DNA of 39,302 nucleotides from Streptomyces sp. CBMA291 (lineage in GTDB: Bacteria; Actinomycetota; Actinomycetes; Streptomycetales; Streptomycetaceae): NCBI RefSeq assembly GCF_014596525.1, contig NZ_MSJP01000112.1:1-39302 (forward strand), given 5' to 3'. The notes below the pieces were generated by a model. The model was not told the origin of the DNA. It was given only the letters and a program-made list of their open reading frames with translations, and made no database searches. The stretch's first letter is position 1, and each line of letters begins with the position of its first letter. Below are positions 1 to 8,666 of this stretch, one piece after another. The position numbers were made by a program, and so were the translations under genes.

Positions 1-73
1 CCGGAAGCTAAGCCTTTCAGCGCCGATGGTACTGCAGGGGGGACCCTGTGGGAGAGTAGGACGCCGCCGAACA
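1..73 (+). rRNA. rrf: 5S ribosomal RNA, 3' part (truncated by window edge)
   Basis: The first ~73 bases match the conserved 3' half of actinobacterial 5S rRNA, including the GGUACUGC and GGGAGAGUAGG segments and the ACGCCGCCGAAC 3' end. A strong intrinsic hairpin follows directly. The 5' half, and presumably the 16S and 23S genes, lie outside the window to the left. The exact 3' end is uncertain by a few bases. Confidence 0.9.
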
Positions 74-82
74 ATCATTGTG

Positions 83-116
83 GGAAAGCCCCGCACCTTC
101 TGGTGCGGGGCTTTCC
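83..116 (+). terminator. Intrinsic terminator of the rRNA operon
   Basis: A perfect 15-bp stem (83-97 pairs with 102-116) with a 4-nt loop TTCT lies about 10 nt after the 5S 3' end. It is GC-rich at the core with A/T-rich flanks. It ends rrn transcription before the convergent minus-strand DUF58 gene. Confidence 0.85.
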
Positions 117-187
117 TGCGTTTAAGGCCTTTTACGAACCCGATCCGACAGCCCTTCTTTCCGAAAAGATCGGGCTGCCGGGCGGTC

Positions 188-1498
188 TCAGAGGCGACCG
201 GCCGCTTTCAGGGCGAGATAGGCGTCAGCCAGAGCCGGGGCGAGAGAGTCGGGTGCGGCATCGACGACCGTGACACCGTGACGCCGAAGCTGATCCGCGG
301 TGCGGGCACGCTGGGACTGCGTCTGCGTCGCGGCGGCAGCCTCGTAGACCCCCTCGATCGTGCCTCGGCGCGCGGCCATCCGGGCGACCTGAGGATCCGC
401 CACGGAAGCCACCAGAACCGTGTGGCGCCGGGTGAGCGACGGCAGGACCGGGAGCAGGCCCTCCTCGATCGGGGCGGCGTCGAGACCGGTCAGAAGGACG
501 ATCAAGGAGCGACGGGGCGTGCGGGCGAGTACGGTCGCGGCCAGACCCCGGGCATCGGTCTCCAGCAGTTCGGGCTCCAGCGGAGCGAGAGCGTCGACCA
601 CGGCGGGCAGGACGTCAGCGGCGGAACGGCCCTGGACCTGGGCGCGCAGCCGACGGTCGTAGGCCAGGAGGTCCACGCGGTCGCCCGCCCGGGAGGCGAG
701 CGCGGTCAGGAGCAGGGCCGCGTCCATGGTGGCGTCCAGACGCGGAACGTCGCCGACGCGGCCGGCCGAGGTCCGTCCGGTGTCGAGGACGACGAGGACA
801 TGCCGGTCGCGCTGGGGGCGCCAGGTGCGGACGGCGACCGTGCTCCGGCGGGCCGTGGCGCGCCAGTCGATCGAGCGGGTGTCGTCGCCGGGGACGTACT
901 CGCGGAGACTGTCGAACTCGGTGCCCTCACCCCGGGTCAGGACGCTGGTGCGGCCGTCGAGTTCACGGAGACGGGCCAGCCGGGACGGCAGGTGCTTGCG
1001 GCTGGCGAACGGAGGCAGGACGCGGACCGTCCACGGGACCTCATGACCGCCCTGACGGGCCGCCAGGCCGAGGGGGCCGTACGAGTGGACCGTGACGCGT
1101 GCCGCCTGACGGTCGCCCCTGCGGGTCGGGCGCAGGACCGTGCTGAGACGGCGCCGCTCGCCTGCGGGAACCGTCAATCGGTGGCGTGCGGCGGCCTGTT
1201 CGGTGCCGGGGAGCCAGCTGCTGGGCGGCCAGGCGTCGCGGAGCTGGGCGCGGAGACGGCGCCGGGACGGGTTGGCGACCGTGAGGTGCACGTTCGCCGC
1301 GTCACCAAGTCGAACGGATGTATCACCACTTCGGGTGAATTGGAGCGTTCGCACTGGCGCGGCCAAGGCGTAGTCGCACAGAATTGCGAGGGAGAGGGGC
1401 GCGTTCACGGCGAGCATCCCCGCCCAGCTGGGGGCGAGGAAGCCGACGGGAAGCGATCCGAGGGCGGCGAGCAGCGCGGTTCGTCCGGTGAGGGCCAT
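188..1498 (-). CDS. DUF58 domain protein (vWA-like partner of MoxR ATPase)
   Basis: This 436-aa protein has two hydrophobic segments at the N-terminus (about residues 8-48), a beta-rich middle region, and the DUF58 signature at 201-217 (YVPGDD...IDWRATAR). A vWA-like fold follows. Its metal-site motif is degenerate: LDTGRTS (238-244) stands where a MIDAS would have DxSxS. DUF58 proteins are usually encoded next to MoxR AAA+ ATPases and are thought to be membrane-anchored partners or clients. The ATG at 1498 lies 11 nt after the moxR stop, so it is the last gene of the five-gene minus-strand operon. It converges on the rRNA terminator. No enzymatic activity can be read from the sequence. Confidence 0.88.
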   Translation of the reverse strand: MALTGRTALLAALGSLPVGFLAPSWAGMLAVNAPLSLAILCDYALAAPVRTLQFTRSGDTSVRLGDAANVHLTVANPSRRRLRAQLRDAWPPSSWLPGTEQAAARHRLTVPAGERRRLSTVLRPTRRGDRQAARVTVHSYGPLGLAARQGGHEVPWTVRVLPPFASRKHLPSRLARLRELDGRTSVLTRGEGTEFDSLREYVPGDDTRSIDWRATARRSTVAVRTWRPQRDRHVLVVLDTGRTSAGRVGDVPRLDATMDAALLLTALASRAGDRVDLLAYDRRLRAQVQGRSAADVLPAVVDALAPLEPELLETDARGLAATVLARTPRRSLIVLLTGLDAAPIEEGLLPVLPSLTRRHTVLVASVADPQVARMAARRGTIEGVYEAAAATQTQSQRARTADQLRRHGVTVVDAAPDSLAPALADAYLALKAAGRL

Positions 1499-1509
1499 GG
1501 GCGTCGTTC

Positions 1510-2493
1510 TCAGCGGGGTACGGGGACGTGGGCGAGGATCGAGCCGATGACGGAGTCGGGGGTGACCCCCTCCATCTCGGCCTCGGGCCGCAGTTGGACG
1601 CGGTGCCGCAGGGTGGGGAGAGCGAGGGCCTTCACGTCGTCCGGGGTGACGTAGTCCCGGCCCGTGAGCCAGGCCCAGGCGCGGGCGGTGGAGAGCAGGG
1701 CGGTGGCACCTCGGGGAGAGACCCCGAGGGCGAGCGAGGGGGACTCACGCGTGGCACGACAGATATCGACGACATAGCCGGCGATCTCGGCGGAGACCGA
1801 CACCTTGGCGACGGCGTTCCGGGCGGCTTCGAGTTCGGCGGGGCCCGCGACGGGACGGACGCCCGCGGCCTTCAGGTCGCGGGGGTCGAAGCCCTCGGCG
1901 TGCCGGGTGAGGACCTTGATCTCGTCCGCGCGTGAGGGCAGAGGAACCGTCAGCTTCAGCAGGAATCGGTCCAGTTGGGCTTCGGGGAGGGGGTAGGTGC
2001 CCTCGTACTCGACCGGGTTCTGTGTCGCGGCGACGAGGAAGGGCTCGGGCAGGGCGCGGGGAGTGCCGTCCACCGTGACCTGGCGTTCCTCCATCGCCTC
2101 CAGGAGGGAGGACTGAGTCTTCGGAGGCGTGCGGTTGATCTCGTCCGCGAGCAGCAGATTCGTGAAGACCGGGCCGGGCTGGAAGGAGAACTCGGAGGTC
2201 CGGGTGTCGTAGACCAGGGAGCCGGTGACATCGCTCGGCATCAGGTCGGGGGTGAACTGGACGCGCTTGGTGTCGAGTTCGAGCGTCGCGGCGAGCGCCC
2301 GGACCAGCAGTGTCTTGGCCACGCCGGGGACGCCTTCGAGGAGGACGTGTCCACGGCAGAGGAGGGCGACGACGAGACCGGTGACGGCGGGGTCCTGGCC
2401 GACCACGGCTTTCCCGATCTCGTTGCGCAGGGCCTCCAGGGAGGCGCGGGCGCTGTCCGAGGTCGTAGCGGTCTCGGGGGTCGGGGCGCTCAT
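1510..2493 (-). CDS. MoxR-family AAA+ ATPase
   Basis: 327 aa, the normal size for MoxR. It shows Walker A GVPGVAKT (54-61), Walker B LLLADEIN (113-120), a sensor-1-like ATQNP (156-160) and the MoxR C-terminal lid region. MoxR ATPases act as chaperones that help mature or insert metal ions into vWA-domain proteins; here the likely partner is the DUF58 product just downstream. The ATG at 2493 overlaps the TGA of the DUF4350 gene (ATGA, 2490-2493), implying translational coupling. A longer in-frame ORF reaches to 3930, but its upstream part is an Arg/Pro-rich antiparallel-frame translation of the neighbouring genes and is not real. Confidence 0.93.
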   Translation of the reverse strand: MSAPTPETATTSDSARASLEALRNEIGKAVVGQDPAVTGLVVALLCRGHVLLEGVPGVAKTLLVRALAATLELDTKRVQFTPDLMPSDVTGSLVYDTRTSEFSFQPGPVFTNLLLADEINRTPPKTQSSLLEAMEERQVTVDGTPRALPEPFLVAATQNPVEYEGTYPLPEAQLDRFLLKLTVPLPSRADEIKVLTRHAEGFDPRDLKAAGVRPVAGPAELEAARNAVAKVSVSAEIAGYVVDICRATRESPSLALGVSPRGATALLSTARAWAWLTGRDYVTPDDVKALALPTLRHRVQLRPEAEMEGVTPDSVIGSILAHVPVPR

Positions 2494-3689
2494 GAGGTGC
2501 GTACCTCTCTTTCGAGGGCGTCGAGTCGGTCCGCCAGGCGGACCAGGGCCGTGTCGTCGGTGGGAGCCGGGCCGAAGAGGAGGCCCCCGGGATCGGCGGT
2601 CGTGCCGGGGAGACGGGCGGAGAGCGCGGGGAGGAGGCGCTCGGAGGAGTGGGCGTCCCGGGCGGGGACGCCGAGGAGCGCGGCGAGCCGGGTGCGGGTC
2701 GCGGTGCGCAGGACGGCGGCGGCGCGGTCGCGGGCGTTCGTCCTGCGGTAGAGGCGGGCGCGGCCCTCGGTGGCCTCGGAGGCACGGAGGACGACGGGAA
2801 GCCGCTCGGTCACCAGGGGGCCGAGGCGGCGGCCGCGCCAGACGGCGGCGAGCAGGGCCGCGACGGCGAGTTGGAGCGTGGCCCAGAACCAGCCGGAGGG
2901 GACGAGGGAGAGGACGTCGTCCGTGGCGTCGCCGTCGGAGGAGACGGCGGCGGAGGGATCGGAGAGGGAGGGGAGGTACCAGACGAGATGGGGCCGGGAG
3001 CCGAGGAGTTGCAGGGCGAGCGAGGCGTTGCCCCGCTGGTCGAGACGATCGTTGCGGAGGATGTCGGGCGAGCCGAGGAGGACGGTGTCGGAGGTGCCGG
3101 TGCCGGGGAGGCGGACCAGGGTCGGCAGGCCGTCGGAGGGGTAGCAGGAGTCGGCGAGGGTGCCGGGGGCGACGCGGTAGCGCTCGCCGCCGAGGTCGGC
3201 GCTCCCGGCGCGGACGGCGGCCGGGAGGGAGCAGACGGGGGCGAGGTCCCTCACGGGGGCACTGACGGCGGTGGAGACGTTCGGAGCCAGGGCGGGGAGG
3301 GAGGCGGTGCCCGCGCCGACGAGGACGGTCCGGCCCGTGGCTTCGGTGAGGAGCCCGTGGAGAGTGGACTGCTGGGGCTCCGTCAGGAGGTCGGGAGTGG
3401 TGACCAGGAGCGTCGAGCCGGGGGAGGTCGCGGAGGTGGCCTCGTCGAGGGTGGTGGCGAGGGTGAGGGTGACGCCGTGGTCTTCGAGGAGTTCGGCGAC
3501 GGCGCGGCTGCCGTGAGGGTCGGCGGAGCGCGGGTCGAGGGCCCCGTGGTCGCCGGTGGAGCGGGCCAGGGCGAGGACGGTGCCGCCGATGAGGACGAGG
3601 GCGACGAGGAGGAGCGCGCCCCGGGCGCGGGACCACACCGCGCGCGGGGTCAGGGCGGTCGAGGTCGCGCTGGTGGCCGGCCGGCTCAT
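2490..3689 (-). CDS. DUF4350 domain-containing membrane protein
   Basis: 399 aa. It has a basic N-terminus and a transmembrane segment near residues 24-44 (ALLLVALVLIGGTVLAL), then an extracytoplasmic domain of the DUF4350 type that contains the DPRSADPHGSRA motif. A second hydrophobic segment lies at about 267-284, followed by an Arg-rich cytoplasmic tail. DUF4350 proteins are standard members of MoxR/DUF58/DUF4129 operons; their biochemical role is unknown. Both ends are coupled by 4-bp ATGA overlaps: the start at 3686-3689 with the DUF4129 gene, and the stop at 2490-2493 with moxR. Confidence 0.85.
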   Translation of the reverse strand: MSRPATSATSTALTPRAVWSRARGALLLVALVLIGGTVLALARSTGDHGALDPRSADPHGSRAVAELLEDHGVTLTLATTLDEATSATSPGSTLLVTTPDLLTEPQQSTLHGLLTEATGRTVLVGAGTASLPALAPNVSTAVSAPVRDLAPVCSLPAAVRAGSADLGGERYRVAPGTLADSCYPSDGLPTLVRLPGTGTSDTVLLGSPDILRNDRLDQRGNASLALQLLGSRPHLVWYLPSLSDPSAAVSSDGDATDDVLSLVPSGWFWATLQLAVAALLAAVWRGRRLGPLVTERLPVVLRASEATEGRARLYRRTNARDRAAAVLRTATRTRLAALLGVPARDAHSSERLLPALSARLPGTTADPGGLLFGPAPTDDTALVRLADRLDALEREVRTS

Positions 3690-4378
3690 CGGGGGGTTCC
3701 CGGGGAGACGGCGGCGAAGGAGGGGCGGGTCCGTTCCAGGGCGGTGTCGAGTTCCTCGATCCGGCGGTACGCGGGCTCGTCGGCGGTGCGCCCGCCGTAT
3801 GTGACGTCGTCGAAGGAGCGGACGGCGAGGCGCAGGGCGTCGGCGTGGGAAGGCAGGGCGCGGCTCGCCTCCGCGGCGGCCTCGTCGGCGGTGCGGCCGG
3901 GCCGGGGATCGAGCACGGTGCGCTCCTCAAGGGAGCGGACGATGGCCCGCGTCCGTTCCTGGACGGCCTGGTTCCAGCGGCCCGCGGCGGCGTGGCGGGC
4001 GGCGGCGGAGCGGTGCTCCCGGGCGGTGCGGGGGCCGGTGTCGAAGAGGGAGTCGCCGGGGGTGGCGGTGGTCCGGTGCGGGGTGCCGAGCCGCCACCAG
4101 AGGGCGGCCACGGCGGCGGCCACGAGCAGGGCGATCACGACGAGGCCGAGGATTCCGCCCGGTGCGGCCCCGGCGGCCGAGCCGAAGAGGTCGCCGATCC
4201 ACTCCCAGAGGCGGTCGAGGCCGCGCTGGAGGAGGTTCGGATCGTTCTCGTGGTACATCGGCTTGGACAGCTCCCGCTCCGCCGCCTCGCGGGCGGGGAG
4301 ACGGGAGACGTCCACCGGCGGGTCACCGGCGGTGTGGAGCCGCGCCAGTGCCGTGGCCGATCCCCCCGTGACCGTCAC
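3686..4378 (-). CDS. DUF4129 domain-containing membrane protein
   Basis: With the GTG at 4378 this is a 230-aa protein. That start begins 4 nt after the stop of the preceding membrane-protein gene. A longer in-frame reading to 4468 would overlap that gene by ~85 bp. There is one clear membrane segment at about 75-97 (ILGLVVIALLVAAAVAALWW). The C-terminal cytoplasmic DUF4129 region holds the Arg/Glu-rich 'ERTRAIVRSLEERTVLDPRPGRTADE' type stretch, of which only short parts are conserved. In other genomes DUF4129 is sometimes fused to transglutaminase-like proteins or encoded beside MoxR. It probably acts with the MoxR/DUF58 pair at the membrane. Confidence 0.82.
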   Translation of the reverse strand: MTVTGGSATALARLHTAGDPPVDVSRLPAREAAERELSKPMYHENDPNLLQRGLDRLWEWIGDLFGSAAGAAPGGILGLVVIALLVAAAVAALWWRLGTPHRTTATPGDSLFDTGPRTAREHRSAAARHAAAGRWNQAVQERTRAIVRSLEERTVLDPRPGRTADEAAAEASRALPSHADALRLAVRSFDDVTYGGRTADEPAYRRIEELDTALERTRPSFAAVSPGTPR

Positions 4379-4382
4379 GGTC

Positions 4383-5597
4383 TCAGCCCCCGACGGTCTC
4401 GGTGCCCGGTGCGGGGCCGTAGCCCGGGAGGCCGGCGGCCCGCGCCAGTTCGAGGTCCAGGGCTTCACGGCGGATGCGCTGGTCCACGTAGAGGAGGACG
4501 GTCACTCCGGCCGAGACGGGGTAGGTGACCGCGCTGGTGATCACTCCGCCGATGCCCATGACGATCAGGAACGGCCAGCCGACGGAGCCGGAGGAGTCGG
4601 CGAGCAGCCCGGAGAAGCCGTCGCCGTCGACCGCGATGGCGATGACGGCGAACGGGATCGCGATGATCATCGTGAAGACGAGGACCAGGAGCTGGGTGAG
4701 GGCGGTGATGCCGAAGACACGCCACCACGAGCCCTGGACCAGCTTCGCCGAACGCTTCAGCGAGGGGATCACGCCCTGGCGTTCGAGCATCAGGGCGGGG
4801 GAGGCGAGGCTGAAACGGATCGTCAGCCAGAGGGCGGTCACGATGCCGCCGAGCCCGCCGAGGAAGAGCAGGGCGGCGCCCGCGCCGCCGCCGATGAGGG
4901 CGCCGGGGAGCAGGGAGACCGCGATGATGCCCGCGCCGAGGAAGGCCAGGATCAGGGTCAGCCCGATGAGCTGGAGCAGCCGGGGACGCGCCTCCCGCCA
5001 GGCGGAGCCCAGGGAGACGGGGCGGCCGAGGACGGCGCGGCTGATGACGACGGTCAGCAGGGCCGTGCTCACCAGGGATGCCATCAGGGTGACGAGGAGG
5101 GACGGGGCCATGCCGATCAGGGCCGCCCGGGAGGCGTCGAGGAGCTGTTCGAGTGCCTCGGCGGGGGTGGCGTTCGGGTCGGCGGCCGGGACCTCGGGGG
5201 CGAGATAGCGCTGGACCAGGAGGTCGGCCGTCTGGGAGAGCACCGCGACCGCGACGGTGATCGTCAGGACCGTGCGCCAGTAGGTGCGCAGGGTCTTCAC
5301 GGCGCCGTCGAGGATCTCGCCCACGCCGAGCGGGCGCAGCGGGATCACCCCGGGCTTCGCGGCGGCGGGCCTGCCCCAGGAGGCATACGGGGGCGGGGCG
5401 CCCCAGCCGGGCCCCGGTGGTGGCGGTGGCGGGGTCCGGTCGGCGGGCGGGGTCCACTGGCCGGCGGGCGGCTGGTCCTTGGACCACTGCGGGGCGGAGC
5501 CGTCGGCGCCGGTCGGTGCGGGCCGGGGGACACCGGAGCCGTCCTGGCCGTCGGAGGGGGCGGATCCGGGCGAGGTCCAGCCCGGAGTGTCGTTCAC
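4383..5597 (-). CDS. Multi-pass membrane protein, GPDPase-membrane-domain-like; first gene of the MoxR operon
   Basis: 404 aa from the GTG at 5597, which has a GAGG Shine-Dalgarno a few bases upstream. An alternative upstream start at 5693 lacks one. Residues 1 to about 80 are a Pro/Gly-rich cytoplasmic tail. The conserved PLRPLGVGEILDGA motif follows, then about six hydrophobic segments and the helix-linking SLKRSAKLVQGSWWRVFGI region. This pattern resembles the membrane domain family seen in glycerophosphoryl diester phosphodiesterases, but no catalytic phosphodiesterase domain is present. Its job is unknown. It is the promoter-proximal gene of the operon leading to DUF4129, DUF4350, MoxR and DUF58, and is divergent from mtrA. 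Confidence 0.82.
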   Translation of the reverse strand: MNDTPGWTSPGSAPSDGQDGSGVPRPAPTGADGSAPQWSKDQPPAGQWTPPADRTPPPPPPGPGWGAPPPYASWGRPAAAKPGVIPLRPLGVGEILDGAVKTLRTYWRTVLTITVAVAVLSQTADLLVQRYLAPEVPAADPNATPAEALEQLLDASRAALIGMAPSLLVTLMASLVSTALLTVVISRAVLGRPVSLGSAWREARPRLLQLIGLTLILAFLGAGIIAVSLLPGALIGGGAGAALLFLGGLGGIVTALWLTIRFSLASPALMLERQGVIPSLKRSAKLVQGSWWRVFGITALTQLLVLVFTMIIAIPFAVIAIAVDGDGFSGLLADSSGSVGWPFLIVMGIGGVITSAVTYPVSAGVTVLLYVDQRIRREALDLELARAAGLPGYGPAPGTETVGG

Positions 5598-5953
5598 GGT
5601 CGTCCACCTCGGAGGAATGGTCGCGGTGCCGGATCGGCGAGCCGGCTCGGTCACGGCGGCCGACACCGGACACGGCGGCGGGCCGGGTGCCATCGTGCCA
5701 CGCGTGACCCGCCCGTGGACCGGGCCAGGGCCGTCGTTCGTACCTTTGTCCGAGCCTTCGGTGGGGTGCGGACGGCCGGAGCTTCACGAGGGGTGCGGCA
5801 GGCGGCACACTGTGCGGATGCCCGATCATGACGTGCGTACCGCGCGGCGACGGGCCGAGCGGAGCACGGTCCACGAGACCGCGCCCGGGGCTGGGGGAGG
5901 CGCTGTGGGGCAGGTCACGACAGGTAACGATTGGCTAATGGGATGATGTCGAT
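5598..5953. other. Divergent intergenic region between the MoxR operon and mtrA
   Basis: This 356-bp stretch should hold promoters for both directions. I see a 10-bp direct repeat at 5911-5930, annotated separately. A possible 42-codon ORF (ATG at 5818-5820, TGA at 5944-5946) abuts mtrA, but it has no ribosome binding site and no recognisable features. No terminator or RNA gene is visible. Confidence 0.6.
5911..5930 (+). promoter_or_regulatory. Candidate MtrA box (10-bp direct repeat) upstream of mtrA
   Basis: Two consecutive 10-mers, CAGGTCACGA and CAGGTAACGA, are identical at 9 of 10 positions and one helical turn apart, 23 bp before the mtrA ATG. OmpR/PhoB-type regulators bind tandem half-sites in this arrangement. 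Reported MtrA sites contain GTnAC-like repeats (from memory), so autoregulation is a reasonable inference. The site has not been tested. Confidence 0.5.
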
Positions 5954-6631
5954 ATGAAGGGACGCGTTCTTGTCGTCGACGACGACACCGCACTGGCCGA
6001 GATGCTCGGCATCGTGCTGCGGGGTGAAGGGTTCGAGCCGTCGTTCGTCGCGGACGGGGACAGGGCGCTCGCCGCGTTTCGCGAGGCCAAGCCCGATCTG
6101 GTGCTGCTGGACCTGATGCTGCCCGGCAGGGACGGCATCGAGGTGTGCCGGCTCATCAGGGCGGAGTCGGGGGTGCCGATCGTCATGCTCACGGCCAAGA
6201 GCGACACGGTCGACGTCGTCGTGGGGCTGGAGTCGGGAGCCGACGACTACATCGTGAAGCCGTTCAAGCCGAAGGAGCTGGTCGCCCGGATCCGGGCGCG
6301 GCTGCGGCGGTCCGAGGAGCCTGCTCCGGAGCAGCTGACCATCGGTGACCTGGTCATCGACGTGGCCGGGCACTCCGTGAAGCGGGAGGGGCAGTCGATC
6401 GCGCTGACCCCGCTGGAGTTCGACCTGCTCGTCGCGCTGGCCCGCAAGCCCTGGCAGGTCTTCACCCGCGAGGTCCTCCTCGAACAGGTCTGGGGCTACC
6501 GGCACGCGGCCGACACCCGGCTGGTGAACGTGCACGTCCAGCGGCTGCGCTCGAAGGTCGAGAAGGACCCCGAGCGCCCGGAGATCGTGGTGACCGTCCG
6601 TGGTGTCGGTTACAAGGCGGGACCGAGCTGA
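5954..6631 (+). CDS. mtrA: Two-component response regulator MtrA
   Basis: 225-aa OmpR/PhoB-family regulator. The receiver domain (about 4-116) has the acidic pocket D9-D11, phosphoacceptor D53 (LLDLMLPG) and K102 (VKPFKPKE). The winged-helix DNA-binding domain (about 128-222) has the LTPLEFDLL and VWGYRHAADTRLVNVHVQRLRSK signatures; short stretches of both agree with MtrA of streptomycetes and mycobacteria. MtrA controls cell-cycle, cell-wall and, in streptomycetes, developmental and antibiotic genes. The next gene encodes its kinase MtrB, and LpqB follows. An in-frame TGA or lack of start codons just upstream supports ATG 5954. Confidence 0.97.
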   Translation: MKGRVLVVDDDTALAEMLGIVLRGEGFEPSFVADGDRALAAFREAKPDLVLLDLMLPGRDGIEVCRLIRAESGVPIVMLTAKSDTVDVVVGLESGADDYIVKPFKPKELVARIRARLRRSEEPAPEQLTIGDLVIDVAGHSVKREGQSIALTPLEFDLLVALARKPWQVFTREVLLEQVWGYRHAADTRLVNVHVQRLRSKVEKDPERPEIVVTVRGVGYKAGPS

Positions 6632-6632
6632 C

Positions 6633-8666
6633 ATGAGTACGGGCAGTACTGCTCCGAAGCCCGGGGACCCGGGAACGCGTACGGGGCGGGCTGCCGGACC
6701 GGGACGGGGGGGCTCGTGGGCCGGCCGTCTGTCGCGTGGCGGACGGCTGCTCCAGGACGGGACGCCCGGCGGCCCGGTCCTCCGGCTCTTCGCGCGCTGG
6801 GTGCGCCGGCCGCTGCTGCCCGCCGTACGGCTGTGGCGGCGGAACATCCAGTTGCGGATCGTCGCGGGCACCCTGCTCATGTCCCTCGGCGTCGTCCTGC
6901 TGCTGGGTCTCGTCGTCATCGGGCAGGTCCGCAACGGGCTGCTCGGCGCCAAGGAGCGAGCGGCCCAGAGCCAGGCGGCCGGGGGGTTCTCGGCCGCCCA
7001 GGACCGGGCGGCCACCACCTCCTCGTCCCCCGGACAGCAGGACGGCGGCCGGGCCGGTGCCTCCGTGAACTGGCGTTCCACCCTCGTGGAGCAGCTCGCC
7101 AGCGGCGGGCAGAGCGCGTTCAACGTGGTGGCGCTCTCCCTCGACACCGGCGACACCGCGAGCCGGGGCGCCCGCGCATCCGGCGAGGTCGACCCGACCA
7201 CGAGCATCCCCGTCGAGCTGCGCCACTCGGTGGCGCAGAGCACGGACACCTTCCAGAAGTTCACCAGGATCCACTACACCAGCGGGAAGGCCTCCGAGGC
7301 CGGACTGGTGATCGGCAAGCGGATGAACGACGCCGAGGGCACCCAGTACGAGCTGTACTACCTCTTCCCGCTGACCCAGGAGGAGGACTCCCTCACCCTG
7401 GTCAAGGGCACCCTGGCGACCGCCGGGCTCTTCGTCGTCGTCCTCCTCGGCGCCATCGCCTGGCTCATGGTCCGCCAGGTCGTCACCCCCGTGCGGATGG
7501 CCGCCGGGATCGCCGAGCGGCTCTCGGCGGGGCGCCTCCAGGAACGGATGAAGGTCACCGGCGAGGACGACATCGCGCGCCTCGGCGAGGCCTTCAACAA
7601 GATGGCGCAGAACCTCCAGCTCAAGATCCAGCAGCTGGAGGAGCTGTCGCGGATGCAGCGGCGGTTCGTCTCGGACGTCTCGCACGAGCTGCGCACCCCG
7701 CTGACCACCGTACGGATGGCCGCCGACGTCATCCACGAGGCACGCGTCGACTTCGACCCGGTCACCGCCCGCTCCGCCGAACTCCTCGGCGACCAGCTCG
7801 ACCGCTTCGAGTCGCTGCTCTCCGACCTCCTGGAGATCAGCCGCTTCGACGCGGGAGCCGCCGCGCTCGAAGCCGAGCCGATAGACCTACGGCAGGTCGT
7901 GCGCCGGGTCATCAGCGGCGCCGAACCCCTCGCCGAGCGCAAGGGCAGCCGGATCGTCGTCGTCGGCGACCAGCAGCCCGTGGTGGCCGAGGCGGACGCC
8001 CGCCGGGTCGAGCGGGTGCTGCGCAACCTCGTGGTCAACGCCGTCGAGCACGGCGAGGGCAAGGACGTGGTGGTGAAGCTGGCCGCCGCCGGTGGCGCCG
8101 TCGCCATCGCCGTACGGGACTACGGCGTCGGTCTGAAGCCCGGCGAGGCGACCCGGGTGTTCAACCGCTTCTGGCGCGCCGACCCGGCCCGTGCGCGGAC
8201 CACCGGAGGCACCGGGCTCGGACTGTCGATCGCCGTCGAGGACGCCCGGCTGCACGGCGGCTGGCTCCAGGCGTGGGGCGAGGCGGGGGGCGGCTCGCAG
8301 TTCCGGCTCACCCTGCCCCGTACCGCCGACGAGCCGCTGCGCGGCTCCCCGATACCCCTGGAGCCCGAGGACTCGCGGCGCAACCGGGAGCATGCGGCCG
8401 TCACCGGACGGGCCGAGGACCATGTGCGGCTCGCGTCCGTGCCCGCGCAGTCCGCCGGTGACCGCGCCCCGCTCGCCGTGCCGCCGCGCCTGCCCGTGCC
8501 GCCTCCGGCCACCGTCGACCCGACGGCGCTGCCCGGAAACGGCGCCCGGGTCGTGGCGCGCGGCACGCCCGAGAACGAGGGCGCGACGACGGGCGGCGGC
8601 ACGGGACAGACGGTGCCCGGGGGCGACGGAAGCGTGGAGCGGGAGGACGGGACACGTGGGCGCTGA
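6633..8666 (+). CDS. mtrB: Sensor histidine kinase MtrB
   Basis: 677 aa from ATG 6633, one base after the mtrA stop, so the two are co-transcribed. The cytoplasmic N-tail is long, followed by TM1 (about 72-99), an extracytoplasmic sensor region (about 100-257) and TM2 (about 258-284). HAMP comes next, then the HisKA H-box FVSDVSHELRTPL with phospho-acceptor His351. The ATPase domain has N-box RNLVVNAVEHGEG, G1 DYGVGL and G2 GGTGLGLS. The tail after about residue 575 is disordered and Pro/Gly-rich. The kinase phosphorylates MtrA; LpqB, encoded next, is known in mycobacteria to bind the MtrB sensor domain. A start 11 codons earlier (6600) would overlap mtrA and is less likely. Confidence 0.95.
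   Translation: MSTGSTAPKPGDPGTRTGRAAGPGRGGSWAGRLSRGGRLLQDGTPGGPVLRLFARWVRRPLLPAVRLWRRNIQLRIVAGTLLMSLGVVLLLGLVVIGQVRNGLLGAKERAAQSQAAGGFSAAQDRAATTSSSPGQQDGGRAGASVNWRSTLVEQLASGGQSAFNVVALSLDTGDTASRGARASGEVDPTTSIPVELRHSVAQSTDTFQKFTRIHYTSGKASEAGLVIGKRMNDAEGTQYELYYLFPLTQEEDSLTLVKGTLATAGLFVVVLLGAIAWLMVRQVVTPVRMAAGIAERLSAGRLQERMKVTGEDDIARLGEAFNKMAQNLQLKIQQLEELSRMQRRFVSDVSHELRTPLTTVRMAADVIHEARVDFDPVTARSAELLGDQLDRFESLLSDLLEISRFDAGAAALEAEPIDLRQVVRRVISGAEPLAERKGSRIVVVGDQQPVVAEADARRVERVLRNLVVNAVEHGEGKDVVVKLAAAGGAVAIAVRDYGVGLKPGEATRVFNRFWRADPARARTTGGTGLGLSIAVEDARLHGGWLQAWGEAGGGSQFRLTLPRTADEPLRGSPIPLEPEDSRRNREHAAVTGRAEDHVRLASVPAQSAGDRAPLAVPPRLPVPPPATVDPTALPGNGARVVARGTPENEGATTGGGTGQTVPGGDGSVEREDGTRGR

Noticed and set aside
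1510..3930. Long 806-codon version of the MoxR frame
   Set aside because: Only the last 327 codons match MoxR. The upstream part is Arg/Pro-rich out-of-frame translation of the DUF4350 and DUF4129 genes, and an ATGA-coupled start explains the gene.
2649..5831. 1060-codon plus-strand frame across the MoxR operon
   Set aside because: Runs antisense through four genes with consistent family matches on the minus strand. The Gly/Arg/Glu-rich sequence is a GC shadow.
5818..5946. 42-codon ORF just before mtrA
   Set aside because: No ribosome binding site, no recognisable composition or motif, and it overlaps the candidate MtrA box.
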